From assembly GCA_945875935.1 (NCBI GenBank), contig CAMCNE010000023.1, positions 1-27,577 on the forward strand: a DNA stretch of 27,577 nt, written 5' to 3'. Below the pieces are notes generated by a model. The model had not been told where the DNA came from, searched no databases, and worked only from the letters and a program-made list of their open reading frames with translations. This stretch comes from Bordetella parapertussis. Its GTDB lineage: Bacteria > Pseudomonadota > Gammaproteobacteria > Burkholderiales > Burkholderiaceae_C. Shown here in pieces: positions 9,189 to 17,719 of the stretch (position 1 is the first letter of the stretch; each line of letters opens with the position of its first letter). The position numbers and the translations under genes were made by a program.

Positions 9189-12100
9189 ATGACGACTTCC
9201 ACGCGAGCAAGGTCATTGGCCGTCGCCAATCCGGTTCCCGAGATCACCTTTCCGCCGCCGCTTCCGGTGTCGGCGCGACGCGATGACATCGCCGCTGCAA
9301 TTCAAGCTCACCAGGTGGTGATCGTGTGTGGCGAGACCGGCTCTGGCAAGACCACGCAGTTGCCGAAGATCGCGATGTCGCTCGGGCGCGGACGCGGTGC
9401 CGGCGGCCGCGGGTTGATAGGCCACACGCAGCCACGCCGCATCGCCGCATCGAGCGTGGCCAAGCGCATTGCGCAGGAGCTCAACTCGCCGCTGGGCGAG
9501 GTGGTGGGTTTCAAGGTGCGGTTTCAGGATCGGCTGTCGCCCGGGGCGACCGTCAAACTGATGACCGACGGCATCTTGCTCGCCGAAACCCAGACCGACC
9601 CACTGCTGCGCGATTACGACACGCTCATCATCGACGAGGCCCACGAGCGCAGCCTGAACATCGACTTCCTGCTGGGCTACTTGCGCCAAGTGTTGCCGCG
9701 GCGTCCCGATCTGAAAGTGATCGTGACCTCGGCCACCATCGACGCCGATCGATTCGCGCAGCACTTTGCCAGCGAGCAGGGGCCGGCCCCAGTCATACAG
9801 GTGTCGGGCCGGCTGTTCCCGGTTGAGCAGCGCTGGCGGCCGTTTGAAGAAAGCCGCGAGTACGGCCTGAACCATGCCATCGCCGATGCGGTCGACGAGT
9901 TGTGGGCGAGTGGTGGTGCGGGCAGTGGCGGCGATGTGCTGGTTTTCTTGCCGGGCGAGCGCGAGATCCGCGACGCGGCCGATCACCTTCGCCGGCACCA
10001 TCCGCCGGGCGTCGAGGTGGTGCCGCTGTTTGCGCGGCTGAGCCAGCAGGAGCAAGACCTCATCTTCGAGCCGCACAGCGCAAGGCGCATCGTGCTGGCC
10101 ACCAACGTGGCGGAAACGTCGCTCACCGTGCCCGGCATCCAGTACGTGATCGACGCGGGCACCGCGCGGGTCAAGCGCTACAGCTACCGCAACAAGGTCG
10201 AGCAGTTGCAGATCGAGCCGACCAGCCAGGCCGCCGCCAATCAGCGCGCGGGTCGCTGCGGACGGGTCAGCAACGGCATTTGCATCCGGCTGTACGACGA
10301 GAAGGACTTTGCCGGTCGCCCGAGATTCACCGATCCGGAAATCATGCGTTCGTCGCTGGCAGGTGTGATCCTGCGCATGAAGTCGCTGCGCCTGGGGCTG
10401 GTCGAGGATTTCCCGTTCATCGAGCCGCCGCCACGCCGCGCGATCGCCGACGGCTACCAGTTGCTGGCCGAACTCGGTGCGGTGGACGAGTTCAACGAGC
10501 TCACGTCGATGGGCGAGTCGCTCGCTCGTTTGCCGCTGGACCCGCGGGTGGGGCGCATGATCCTCGAGGCGCGGGAGCGGCAGGCGCTCACCGAAGTGCT
10601 CATCGTGGCCAGCGCGATGAGCGTGCAAGACGTGCGCGACCGCCCGCTTGAGGCGCAGCAGGCCGCTGACGCAGCGCACAAGAAATTCGATGACGAACGC
10701 TCGGAATTTTTGGGCGATCTCAAGCTGTGGAAGTGGCTCGAAGCCGCGCGAGGGGCGGGCGCATCCGAGCACACCGGCGAACACAAGCTGAGCGTGCGCA
10801 AGCAAGAGCAGTTGCTGCGTGAGAACTTCATCTCGCCACGGCGTGTGCGCGAGTGGCGCGACATCCACTCGCAGTTGCTCACCGTGGTGGCAGAGCAGGG
10901 CTGGCGGCTCAATGCCTCGCCGGCCACCTACGAGCAGTTCCACCTGTCGCTGCTGTCCGGCTTGCTCGGCAACATCGGTGTCAAGAGCGACGACGAAGAG
11001 TGGTACCTCGGCGCGCGTGGCATTCGCTTCTATCGGCACCCGGGTGTCAACCTGTCGAAGAAGCCCGGCCGCTGGATCATGGCCGCCGAACTGGTCGATA
11101 CGGCTCGGCTGTACGGGCGCGGCATCGCCGCCATCGAGCCGCAGTGGCTGCCGCAGATTGCGGGTCATGTGATCAAGACGCAGCTGCTTGAGCCGCACTG
11201 GGAGAAGAAGGCCGCCGAGGTGATCGCGCTCGAGCGCGCCACGCTGTACGGCATCGTGGTCTACAACAACCGCCGCGTGAATTTCGGCCTGGTCAATCCG
11301 GCCGAGGCGCGCGAGATCTTCATTCGCGAGGCGCTTGTTGGCAGCGAGTGGGAAACCCGGCTGCCGTTCCTTGGCGCCAACCGCAAGCTCATCGCGCAGG
11401 TCGAGGAGCTTGAGCACAAGTCGCGGCGGCAGGATGTGCTGGTCGATGACGAGCTGATCTACGCCTTCTACGACCAGCAATTGCCCGCCGATGTGTGCAG
11501 CGGCGCCACGCTGGAGCGCTGGTACCGCGACGAGATCAGGCGCCAGCCGAAGCTGCTGCTGCTCACGCGCGATGAGTTGATGCGCCATGAAGCTGCAGGC
11601 ATCACAACGGCGTCGTTTCCGAAGACGCTGCGCCTGGGCGGGGTCGACTGTGCCGCGGGTTATCTGCACGAGCCCGGAGATGCCAAGGACGGCATCACGG
11701 TCACGGTGCCTATCTACGCGCTCAACCAGGTCAGCGACGAGCGCTGCGAATGGCTGGTGCCCGGCATGCTCAAGGACAAGGTCCTGGCGCTGGTCAAGAC
11801 ACTGCACCAGCGGCCGCGCTCTCGTCTGGTGCCTTTGCCAGAGTACGCCGACACCTTCATTGCTTCCATCAACGACGCCCACGGGTTTGGCGGCGGCAGC
11901 CTCGTGGACGCGTTGCTCAGGCATGTGCGCGAAAAGACGCAGCTTGATGTGAAACGTGCTGACTTCAAACCCGAGCAGTTGCCCGCGCATCTGTTCATGA
12001 ACTTTCGCATCGTGGACGAACACGGTCGCCAGTTGGGTACCGGTCGCAACCTGTCGGCGATGAAGTCCGAACTGGGTGGACAGGCTCGCTCGGCGTTTCA

Positions 12101-13091
12101 GGCGTTGGCACAGCTGAAAACGCCTGCGGCCGCGGCGTCCGAACCGAACCCGGCGGTTGCGCGGCCCGATGGCGACGAAAGCAAGCGTGAAACGCCTGCA
12201 GCCACGACGGGCACCTCGCAGAAGTCCTCAGGTGTGGCGGCCGCAGAACTCTTCGCCGACTGGACTTTCGGCGAACTGCCCGAGCTGTTGGAGGTGCGCC
12301 GCGGCGGCCAGACGATGGTGGGCTTTCCGGCCTTGATCGATCGCGGCAGCGCGGTGGCCATCGAAGTCTTTGACGAGCCGGTGGTGGCCGCGATGCGTCA
12401 CCGCGAGGGCATGCGGCGGCTGGTCGCGCTGCAGATCCGCGACGCGCTCAAGTACCTTGAAAAGAACATCCCCGACCTGCAGAAGATGTCGGTGCAGTTC
12501 ATCAGCCTGGGCTCGGCCGATGAGTTGCGCGAGCTCATCATTGGTCTGGCCATCGACCGCGCCTTTCTGGTCGACCCGCTGCCCACCGAGCCGGTGGCGT
12601 TCAAGCGCCGTCTTGACGAGGGGCGTGCTCGCTTGACGCTGATCGCCAATGAGGTCGCGCGCACGGCTTTGGCGATCCTTGTCGATCACTCGGCCGCGCA
12701 GCGCAAGCTCAAGGACTCGCGTGTGCCCAAAGACATGTCGGATGACATCGAGGCGCAACTCGCGCGCCTGGTGAACAAGCGTTTTCTGGTGCTCACGCCA
12801 TGGGCTCAGCTGGCGCATTTGCCGCGCTACTTGAAAGGCGTGGTCATGCGGCTGGACAAGTGGCGTGCCGACCCGGTGCGCGATGCCGCGAGGCTGGCCG
12901 AGTTGCGTCCCATCGAGCAGCGCTACCTCCGTCTGGTGGCCGAGCGCAAAGGCGTTCGCGACGCGCGCCTCGACGAGTTTCGCTGGCTGCTCGAGGAGTT
13001 GCGAATCAGCCTGTTCGCACAAGAGTTGCGCACGCCTCAGCCCGTCAGTGCCAAGCGTCTGGAAAAGGTCTGGGCACAGATGACTCACTGA
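9189..13091 (+). CDS. hrpA: ATP-dependent RNA helicase HrpA (DEAH-box)
   Basis: 1300 residues, matching proteobacterial HrpA. The helicase core has Walker A GETGSGKTT (about 48-56), motif Ia HTQPRRIAASSVAKR, DEAH box IIDEAHERSLNIDF (about 147-160), motif III VTSATIDA, motif V TNVAETSLTVPGI and motif VI NQRAGRCGRV. Winged-helix and OB-fold regions follow, then the long HrpA-specific C-terminal extension (DUF3418-type), with an Ala/Pro/Ser-rich linker near residues 970-1015. HrpA acts on RNA and, in E. coli, on collided ribosomes and fimbrial mRNA. The ATG at 9189 is preceded by GAAGG; the frame stays open a little upstream (TTG at 9174), but without a better site. Confidence 0.97.
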   Translation: MTTSTRARSLAVANPVPEITFPPPLPVSARRDDIAAAIQAHQVVIVCGETGSGKTTQLPKIAMSLGRGRGAGGRGLIGHTQPRRIAASSVAKRIAQELNSPLGEVVGFKVRFQDRLSPGATVKLMTDGILLAETQTDPLLRDYDTLIIDEAHERSLNIDFLLGYLRQVLPRRPDLKVIVTSATIDADRFAQHFASEQGPAPVIQVSGRLFPVEQRWRPFEESREYGLNHAIADAVDELWASGGAGSGGDVLVFLPGEREIRDAADHLRRHHPPGVEVVPLFARLSQQEQDLIFEPHSARRIVLATNVAETSLTVPGIQYVIDAGTARVKRYSYRNKVEQLQIEPTSQAAANQRAGRCGRVSNGICIRLYDEKDFAGRPRFTDPEIMRSSLAGVILRMKSLRLGLVEDFPFIEPPPRRAIADGYQLLAELGAVDEFNELTSMGESLARLPLDPRVGRMILEARERQALTEVLIVASAMSVQDVRDRPLEAQQAADAAHKKFDDERSEFLGDLKLWKWLEAARGAGASEHTGEHKLSVRKQEQLLRENFISPRRVREWRDIHSQLLTVVAEQGWRLNASPATYEQFHLSLLSGLLGNIGVKSDDEEWYLGARGIRFYRHPGVNLSKKPGRWIMAAELVDTARLYGRGIAAIEPQWLPQIAGHVIKTQLLEPHWEKKAAEVIALERATLYGIVVYNNRRVNFGLVNPAEAREIFIREALVGSEWETRLPFLGANRKLIAQVEELEHKSRRQDVLVDDELIYAFYDQQLPADVCSGATLERWYRDEIRRQPKLLLLTRDELMRHEAAGITTASFPKTLRLGGVDCAAGYLHEPGDAKDGITVTVPIYALNQVSDERCEWLVPGMLKDKVLALVKTLHQRPRSRLVPLPEYADTFIASINDAHGFGGGSLVDALLRHVREKTQLDVKRADFKPEQLPAHLFMNFRIVDEHGRQLGTGRNLSAMKSELGGQARSAFQALAQLKTPAAAASEPNPAVARPDGDESKRETPAATTGTSQKSSGVAAAELFADWTFGELPELLEVRRGGQTMVGFPALIDRGSAVAIEVFDEPVVAAMRHREGMRRLVALQIRDALKYLEKNIPDLQKMSVQFISLGSADELRELIIGLAIDRAFLVDPLPTEPVAFKRRLDEGRARLTLIANEVARTALAILVDHSAAQRKLKDSRVPKDMSDDIEAQLARLVNKRFLVLTPWAQLAHLPRYLKGVVMRLDKWRADPVRDAARLAELRPIEQRYLRLVAERKGVRDARLDEFRWLLEELRISLFAQELRTPQPVSAKRLEKVWAQMTH

Positions 13092-13099
13092 ACCACACC

Positions 13100-13127
13100 T
13101 TGCTGCGCGACGTGCGTGAAGCAGCAA
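13100..13127 (+). terminator. Possible hrpA terminator
   Basis: A perfect 7-bp stem (TTGCTGC at 13100-13106 with GCAGCAA at 13121-13127) with a 14-base loop, starting nine bases after the hrpA stop and followed by TTTGCGTT. The loop is long and the T-run broken, so the call is tentative. Confidence 0.35.
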
Positions 13128-13176
13128 TTTGCGTTCAAAAAACATCGCAGCCCGGATTGGCTCGCATTTGGCGGCT

Positions 13177-13182
13177 TAGAAT
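13177..13182 (+). promoter_or_regulatory. -10 box (TAGAAT) of the tRNA-Pro promoter
   Basis: TAGAAT (five of six consensus bases) lies nine bases before the mature tRNA-Pro 5' end. No convincing -35 hexamer is seen at the right spacing. Confidence 0.4.
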
Positions 13183-13191
13183 CAAGTTCTT

Positions 13192-13268
13192 CGGGGCGTA
13201 GCGCAGCCTGGTAGCGCACCTGGTTTGGGACCAGGTGGTCGTGAGTTCGAATCCCACCGCCCCGACCA
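13192..13268 (+). tRNA. tRNA-Pro (anticodon TGG)
   Basis: A full cloverleaf can be drawn: acceptor CGGGGCG with CGCCCCG, anticodon stem CCTGG/CCAGG around the loop TTTGGGA (anticodon TGG), T-arm GTGAG-TTCGAAT-CCCAC (four pairs plus a mismatch), discriminator A, and an encoded CCA. 77 bases. Confidence 0.97.
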
Positions 13269-13370
13269 AATCAAGATCAATGCCCGCAGTCGCTGTGGCA
13301 GTTTCTGGGTCTGATGCCCGATCCTTCGGATGACTTGCCACCGAGTGAAACGGCAGGTTCACATTCAGCG

Positions 13371-13447
13371 GCGGCGGTAGCTCAACCGGATAGAGCACCA
13401 GCCTTCTAAGCTGGGGGTTACAGGTTCGATTCCTGTCCGCCGCGCCA
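13371..13447 (+). tRNA. tRNA-Arg (anticodon TCT)
   Basis: Acceptor GCGGCGG pairs with CCGCCGC. The D-arm is GCTC...GAGC. The anticodon stem CCAGC/GCTGG encloses CTTCTAA (anticodon TCT, reads AGA/AGG), followed by the T-arm ACAGG-TTCGATT-CCTGT, discriminator G and an encoded CCA. It is separated from tRNA-Pro by about 100 bases with no gene of its own and probably shares its transcript. Confidence 0.97.
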
Positions 13448-13528
13448 CCGATGGCAATCCCACATGGTCATGACGCTCAGCACGCTCTCAGACACCACCT
13501 CCGCCCTCAGGCAGCCTTTGGGGCCCAG

Positions 13529-14287
13529 ATGTTCGATTCGGTGAAGCGTTGGTTGTTCTCGGATCACGGGGGCGCTGGGGAAGTGGGCTTGGCTGCGGTC
13601 GAGTCTTGGGCCAAGCGAGCAGGCTTTCGGTTTCGCAAGGCGCCGGATCAGGCTCGCTTCGTCATCGAAAGTACCGCCAGCGGCTGTGATTTGCGCATGG
13701 AGTGGGGTCCTTCCCAGCGTGACTACATCGCGCCCTATGAGTTGCGTTTGCGCATGGACCTGAACCTGCCGGGCGGGTTTCAAATGTTGCTGCTGACGCT
13801 GCCGCTGATGGAAAAGCTGGAAGGAGAAACCTTCGAGCGTTTCACCCAGGCTGCGCAGACCGTACTCGACATGTCCACCCCGGAGGAGATGCGCTGGCTG
13901 GCAATGTTTCCCAAGGTCGACTTGTCCTGGGACAAGGCCCTGCGTGCGCAGTTTTGCGTGCTGGGCGCCGATCCCGAACTCACATTGGCATGGATCAAGG
14001 GCGGCCTCGCCGACCAGTTGTTGAAAGCCTCGCAAGACCTGTTGCGGCAATCTCCACCGTTCCTGCTGATGACGATGCGCGGCAAGCTTTACCTGCGCAT
14101 GCAGCTGGCCGAGCCCGCCCCCGCGGCGCTGACCCAGTGTCTTGAGCTTTTTGACGCGGCTCTGAAGTCCGCTACAAACCTCAGCACACAGATGAAGCCG
14201 GACCCTGCCGAGCCGCCCTCGACGCTGAGCACCGGCTGGCACTCGCACAGCCCAATCGGCGGCACAGAGGATCCTGCGCCGCGTTGA
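13529..14287 (+). CDS. Conserved hypothetical protein, cytosolic
   Basis: 252 residues from MFDSVKRWLF. I do not recognise a named domain. It is a mixed alpha/beta, acidic-to-neutral protein with no signal peptide or membrane helix. Visible stretches include a WAKRAGFRFRKA segment near the N terminus, CDLRMEWGPSQRDYI, a leucine-rich LLLTLPLMEKLEGETFERFTQ helix and FLLMTMRGKLYLRMQLAEP. The frame is open for another 26 codons upstream to an ATG at 13451, only three bases after tRNA-Arg; that leader (His- and Ala-rich) looks non-coding, so I prefer 13529. The C-terminal 30 residues are Pro/Thr/Ser-rich and probably disordered. It stands alone between the tRNAs and the FimV-like gene. Confidence 0.7.
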   Translation: MFDSVKRWLFSDHGGAGEVGLAAVESWAKRAGFRFRKAPDQARFVIESTASGCDLRMEWGPSQRDYIAPYELRLRMDLNLPGGFQMLLLTLPLMEKLEGETFERFTQAAQTVLDMSTPEEMRWLAMFPKVDLSWDKALRAQFCVLGADPELTLAWIKGGLADQLLKASQDLLRQSPPFLLMTMRGKLYLRMQLAEPAPAALTQCLELFDAALKSATNLSTQMKPDPAEPPSTLSTGWHSHSPIGGTEDPAPR

Positions 14288-14366
14288 CCCCAGGCAGGCA
14301 AGGGCGTTGACCTGCAGATTGCGGCCGACTCGAACACATGGCCGCGCCTGGATGGGCTGAATCCTG

Positions 14367-14391
14367 ACGCGAGCCCTCGCAAGGCTCGCGT
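14367..14391 (+). terminator. Hairpin between the hypothetical gene and the FimV-like gene
   Basis: A perfect 9-bp inverted repeat (ACGCGAGCC at 14367-14375 with GGCTCGCGT at 14383-14391) with a 7-base loop. It has no T-run on either strand. It could end transcription of the upstream gene with Rho, or act in the leader of the FimV-like gene, which starts 36 bases later. Confidence 0.4.
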
Positions 14392-14426
14392 GCTATCGTC
14401 GATTCGACATTGATCTGTCCTTGCGC

Positions 14427-16331
14427 ATGCTCAAAAAAACAGCGTTTTTTCTCAGTTGTGTGTTGATGCTTGCTGCATCGCAATCGGCCCTTGCCATTGG
14501 CTTTGGTCGAGTCACACATCACACCTCGCTGGGGCAGACGCTGGAGTTCACGGTGCCGGTCACCGCGGACGGCACCGAGCAGTTGACTGCCGACTGCGTG
14601 AGCGCCGAGGTCTTTCTGGGTGACTTCCGCGTTCCGCCGGGCTCGGTGATTTCGCAGCTCGAGTGGTCTGCTGACTCATCGGTGAGGGTCCTGAGGGTAT
14701 CGACCACCGTTCGTGTTGATGAGCCGGTGGTCAATGTCACTCTGGCCGCCGGCTGCCCGCCTCGGCTGACGCGCCAGTTCGTGTTGTTCGTTGATCCGCC
14801 AACGCAGCCCGTACAGGTGCTGGCTGAGTCGCAGCAGGCTGTTCCAGAAGTGCCTGTGGCACCGCCCGTGTCGGTGGCCGGCAGGGCGGACGCCCAGCCC
14901 GGGCGCGTGCTGTCTGAATCACGTAACGATCCGGTTGCTGGCAGTCAGCCGGCTCGTTCAATCGAGCCTCGCCGCACCGCCAAACGCAGCCGCGCTGTGA
15001 AGTCTGCCCCCGCGGCCGCCGGTGCGCTAGAGCTTGCCAAGCCAAGGGTCAACGCCGCGAAGGCCCCGAGTAAGCCGAAGCGCTCCGCCCGTTTGCGGCT
15101 GGAGCCGGCCGATCGGTCTGCCGAGGTGGCTGCTGCAGAGCAAGCGGCAGCCTCGGCGGCTGAGTTGGCCGCCTCGGTCGCAAGCGCGGCCGCCTTGGCC
15201 GCTTCAGAGGCTCAAGCCGCCGCGCAGCAGCAGCGCGAGGCTTTGCAGGCGATGCAAAAGCAGATGGACTCGCTCAAGACACAGGCAGAAGCCGCAGACA
15301 GGAATATCGCCCAGATGCGTCTGAGCCTGCGCGAGTCCCAGGAGTGGAGCGATCGCTTGCTGCTTGCAGCCTGGGTTCTTGGGGTCGTCGTTATCGCTTT
15401 GCTGGCCGGCGTGTTCTGGATGGTCAGACAAAAGGCGTCTGCTCCTGCGGACAAGGCCACTTCAAGTTGGTGGAACGCCGATTCGCAGCGCCCGGCTGAA
15501 TCGACGCAGTTCGGCGCCAAGGCGGTATCGGCCGCCAGCATGCCGCCCAACGTTGATGATTCGCAGGCTTGGCCTTCGGGTGCATCTGTTCAGGACACGG
15601 CCGTGGATGTGCTCACGGCCGTGGACAGCATGCGTGGCTATGCAGACGAACCGGTCGCTGAGCCTGCCATCGACTTGAAGCCCAAGGCCGCGCCGTTTGT
15701 CAGTGCGACTGAACTTCCCTGGCTGAGCGCAGATGAACTCATCGATCTTGAGCAGCAGGCCGAGTTTTTCGTGGCGCTGGGTCAGGATGGCTCTGCCGTG
15801 TCCTTGCTCGAGCAGCAACTGTGTAGCGTCGGTGGCGGCGGCGCGTGGCCCTACCTCAAGTTGCTCGAAATCTATCGGCGGCTTGAGGACCGCGACTCGT
15901 ATGAGCGCGTGCGCGAGGGTCTCGATCGCCGCTTCGGTCCGTCGCCCACCGGTTGGACCGACGGCCGCACATCCGGCAGACCACTTGATTCCTATCCCGA
16001 GGTGACAAGGCGCATCGAAAGCGCATGGATTGAGCCAGCACAGGCGATGCGCCTCATCGGATCGCTGATGGTGCACGGCGATGAGGAATCAGGCGTTTTC
16101 GATCTGACTGCGATGGCTGACCTTCAGTCTTTGTACCTGCTGGCGCGCGCTTCGATGGCTTCGCAGCCGTCGGCTGTGGATACGGTGGACTTCTTGTTGC
16201 CGCTCGAGCCTGAGGGATCAGAATCGGGCTACCTTCAGACCATAAATCAGGTCATGAGTGCAATGGACTCGACCGTTGACTTCAACCTTGAGCTGCTGCC
16301 CCCGACGCAAGACCCCGCATCGCGTGGCTGA
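14427..16331 (+). CDS. FimV-like inner-membrane protein
   Basis: 634 residues with the layout of the FimV/TspA family. There is a Sec signal peptide (MLKKTAFFLSC to ALA, about 1-23), then the periplasmic FimV N-terminal domain beginning IGFGRVTHHTSLGQTLEFTV and ending FVLFVDPP. A basic Pro/Ala-rich linker follows, then an Ala-rich coiled coil (about 230-305) and one transmembrane helix (about 311-334). A cytoplasmic acidic part ends in a TPR-like C-terminal segment (LIDLEQQAEFFVALGQDGSA, PYLKLLEIYRRLEDRDSYE). I see no LysM domain, which many FimV proteins have in the linker. In Pseudomonas and Neisseria relatives this family supports type IV pilus/secretin assembly and cell polarity. It is monocistronic here and convergent with cysB. 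Confidence 0.8.
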   Translation: MLKKTAFFLSCVLMLAASQSALAIGFGRVTHHTSLGQTLEFTVPVTADGTEQLTADCVSAEVFLGDFRVPPGSVISQLEWSADSSVRVLRVSTTVRVDEPVVNVTLAAGCPPRLTRQFVLFVDPPTQPVQVLAESQQAVPEVPVAPPVSVAGRADAQPGRVLSESRNDPVAGSQPARSIEPRRTAKRSRAVKSAPAAAGALELAKPRVNAAKAPSKPKRSARLRLEPADRSAEVAAAEQAAASAAELAASVASAAALAASEAQAAAQQQREALQAMQKQMDSLKTQAEAADRNIAQMRLSLRESQEWSDRLLLAAWVLGVVVIALLAGVFWMVRQKASAPADKATSSWWNADSQRPAESTQFGAKAVSAASMPPNVDDSQAWPSGASVQDTAVDVLTAVDSMRGYADEPVAEPAIDLKPKAAPFVSATELPWLSADELIDLEQQAEFFVALGQDGSAVSLLEQQLCSVGGGGAWPYLKLLEIYRRLEDRDSYERVREGLDRRFGPSPTGWTDGRTSGRPLDSYPEVTRRIESAWIEPAQAMRLIGSLMVHGDEESGVFDLTAMADLQSLYLLARASMASQPSAVDTVDFLLPLEPEGSESGYLQTINQVMSAMDSTVDFNLELLPPTQDPASRG

Positions 16332-16348
16332 AGCCGTTGACATCGGCT
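16332..16348. terminator. Small inverted repeat between convergent genes
   Basis: AGCCG-TTGACAT-CGGCT lies right at the end of the FimV-like gene, in the 47-base gap before the cysB stop. The stem is only five pairs and lacks a T-run, so it is at best a weak bidirectional terminator. Confidence 0.2.
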
Positions 16349-16378
16349 GGGTGGTGTGGCGAATATCGACGTAGCGGG

Positions 16379-17317
16379 TCACTCGCCGTCGGTTGATCCG
16401 TTGATGCCGCGTGTGATCAGAGCGCGGCTCAGGCGATCGGACACCATCTCGGCGAACACGTAGACGAAGTTGCGCAAGTAGGCGCCGCGCTTGAATGCAA
16501 TGCGTGCCACGTTCTGCCCGAACAACTGCCCCGCAGGTCGCCACACCAGGTCCGAGCCGGGCGGGTCATCTCGCACCGCCATTTCGGCCACGATGCCGAT
16601 GCCCAGACCCAGCCTCACGTAGGTCTTGATCACATCCGAGTCGATGGCTTCGAGCACGATGTTCGGCTTGAGCCTGCGCGACTCGAAGGCCTGATCGATG
16701 CGAGTGCGACCGGTGAAAGTGGGGTGATAGGAAATCAACGGCTCGAGCGCCAGGTGCTCCAGCGTCAAGCGCTCGAGCTGCGCCAGCGGATGACCCGCCG
16801 GCATCACCACGACGTGCTGCCATTCGTAGCATGGCAAGGTGACCAGTTCGTCAAAACGATCGAGCGACTCGGTTGCCAGCCCCACCTCGGCCACCTCCTC
16901 GATCAGCATCTGAGCCACTTGCTGCGGGTTGCCTTGATGCAGGCTCACGTTGACCTTGGGAAAGCGCTTGCGCAGCCTGGCCACCGGCTCGGGCAACACA
17001 TAGCGAGCCTGCGTGTGGGTCGTGGCGATCGACAGCGTGCCGGCGTCTTGATTGGAAAACTCGTCGCCAATGCGCTTGAGGTTGTTGACCTCTCGCATGA
17101 TGATTTCGATCGCCTTGAGCACCTCAAGCCCGGGTTCGGTCACCCGACGCAACCGCTTGCCATGACGGGCGAAGATGTCCACCCCCAACTCGCCTTCGAG
17201 TTCAAGGATCGCCTTGGACACACCAGGCTGCGATGTGAACAGTGCCTTGGCTGTTTCGGTCAGGTTGAGGTTTTGCCGCACCGCTTCCTGGACGAATCTG
17301 AATTGATGAAGGTTCAT
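16379..17317 (-). CDS. cysB: LysR-type regulator of cysteine/sulfate assimilation (CysB/Cbl)
   Basis: 312 residues. The N-terminal winged helix (1-60) reads MNLHQFRFVQEAVRQNLNLT then ALFTSQPGVSKAILELE, the CysB-specific LysR version. The ligand domain shows TTHTQARYVLPEPV (about 100-113) and TLPCYEWQHVVVMPAGHPLA, with the sulfate/N-acetylserine pocket residues in this family, and FVYVFAEMVSDRL near the end. It should activate cys genes in response to O- or N-acetylserine under sulfur limitation. It begins 15 bases after the sirohydrochlorin chelatase stop, so it is in the same operon. That makes biological sense because sirohaem is the cofactor of sulfite reductase. Confidence 0.9.
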   Translation of the reverse strand: MNLHQFRFVQEAVRQNLNLTETAKALFTSQPGVSKAILELEGELGVDIFARHGKRLRRVTEPGLEVLKAIEIIMREVNNLKRIGDEFSNQDAGTLSIATTHTQARYVLPEPVARLRKRFPKVNVSLHQGNPQQVAQMLIEEVAEVGLATESLDRFDELVTLPCYEWQHVVVMPAGHPLAQLERLTLEHLALEPLISYHPTFTGRTRIDQAFESRRLKPNIVLEAIDSDVIKTYVRLGLGIGIVAEMAVRDDPPGSDLVWRPAGQLFGQNVARIAFKRGAYLRNFVYVFAEMVSDRLSRALITRGINGSTDGE

Positions 17318-17332
17318 GCGTGGCGATGTCCG

Positions 17333-17719
17333 TCAGTCCGCTGCCCGCGCGCGTTGCATGGCCGCCAGTGCCGCATCTGCCATGGCGGCAATCACCCAAG
17401 GCGACTCGCCGATCGAAGGCTGAACGGACCATGAGACCTGCGGGTGTGCGAGCCGCAAGGTGTCCATCAGGGCCGGCAGGTCTTTTCTCACATGGCCGCC
17501 GGCGCCAAGAAAAAGTGGCACCACCTCCACGCTGTCGCAACCCGCAGCGGCAAGTGTTTGGCCAGCCTCGATCAAACCAGGCGACATGAATTCGAGGAAG
17601 GCAAGCGCGACGGGCATGTCGGGATGGAGTTCACGAATGCGCGCCAGCACCGCTTCGAAGGGCCTGGCCCAGTTGGGGTCGCGAGCTCCATGGCAAAAAA
17701 GCAGTAGGGCGTTTTTCAT
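17333..17719 (-). CDS. Short CbiX-type sirohydrochlorin chelatase
   Basis: 128 residues from MKNALLLFCHGARDP, the single-domain (CbiX-S) length. The two metal-site histidines are visible as His10 (FCHGARD) and His76 (LGAGGHVRKDLP), with FLEFMSPGL and VEVVPLFLGAGG in the expected order. It inserts Fe2+ (or Co2+) into sirohydrochlorin for sirohaem or cobalamin. The start ATG overlaps the lptG stop as ATGA (17716-17719), so translation is coupled. The frame is open further upstream inside lptG, but that part is antisense-like and I exclude it. With cysB directly downstream, sirohaem synthesis for sulfite reduction is the likeliest role. Confidence 0.88.
   Translation of the reverse strand: MKNALLLFCHGARDPNWARPFEAVLARIRELHPDMPVALAFLEFMSPGLIEAGQTLAAAGCDSVEVVPLFLGAGGHVRKDLPALMDTLRLAHPQVSWSVQPSIGESPWVIAAMADAALAAMQRARAAD

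Noticed and set aside
9213..12023. 936-codon open frame antisense to hrpA
   Set aside because: High-GC shadow of the hrpA frame: no family motifs, odd His/Arg/Gln composition, and the plus strand carries all helicase motifs.
13192..13447. tRNA genes as an integration (att) site
   Set aside because: No integrase gene and no direct repeat of a tRNA 3' end is seen nearby; the flanking genes look like stable core genes.
13451..13528. Upstream start for the hypothetical gene after tRNA-Arg
   Set aside because: The first 26 codons are His/Ala-rich, start three bases after the tRNA and lack a ribosome binding site; MFDSVKRWL is a more natural start.
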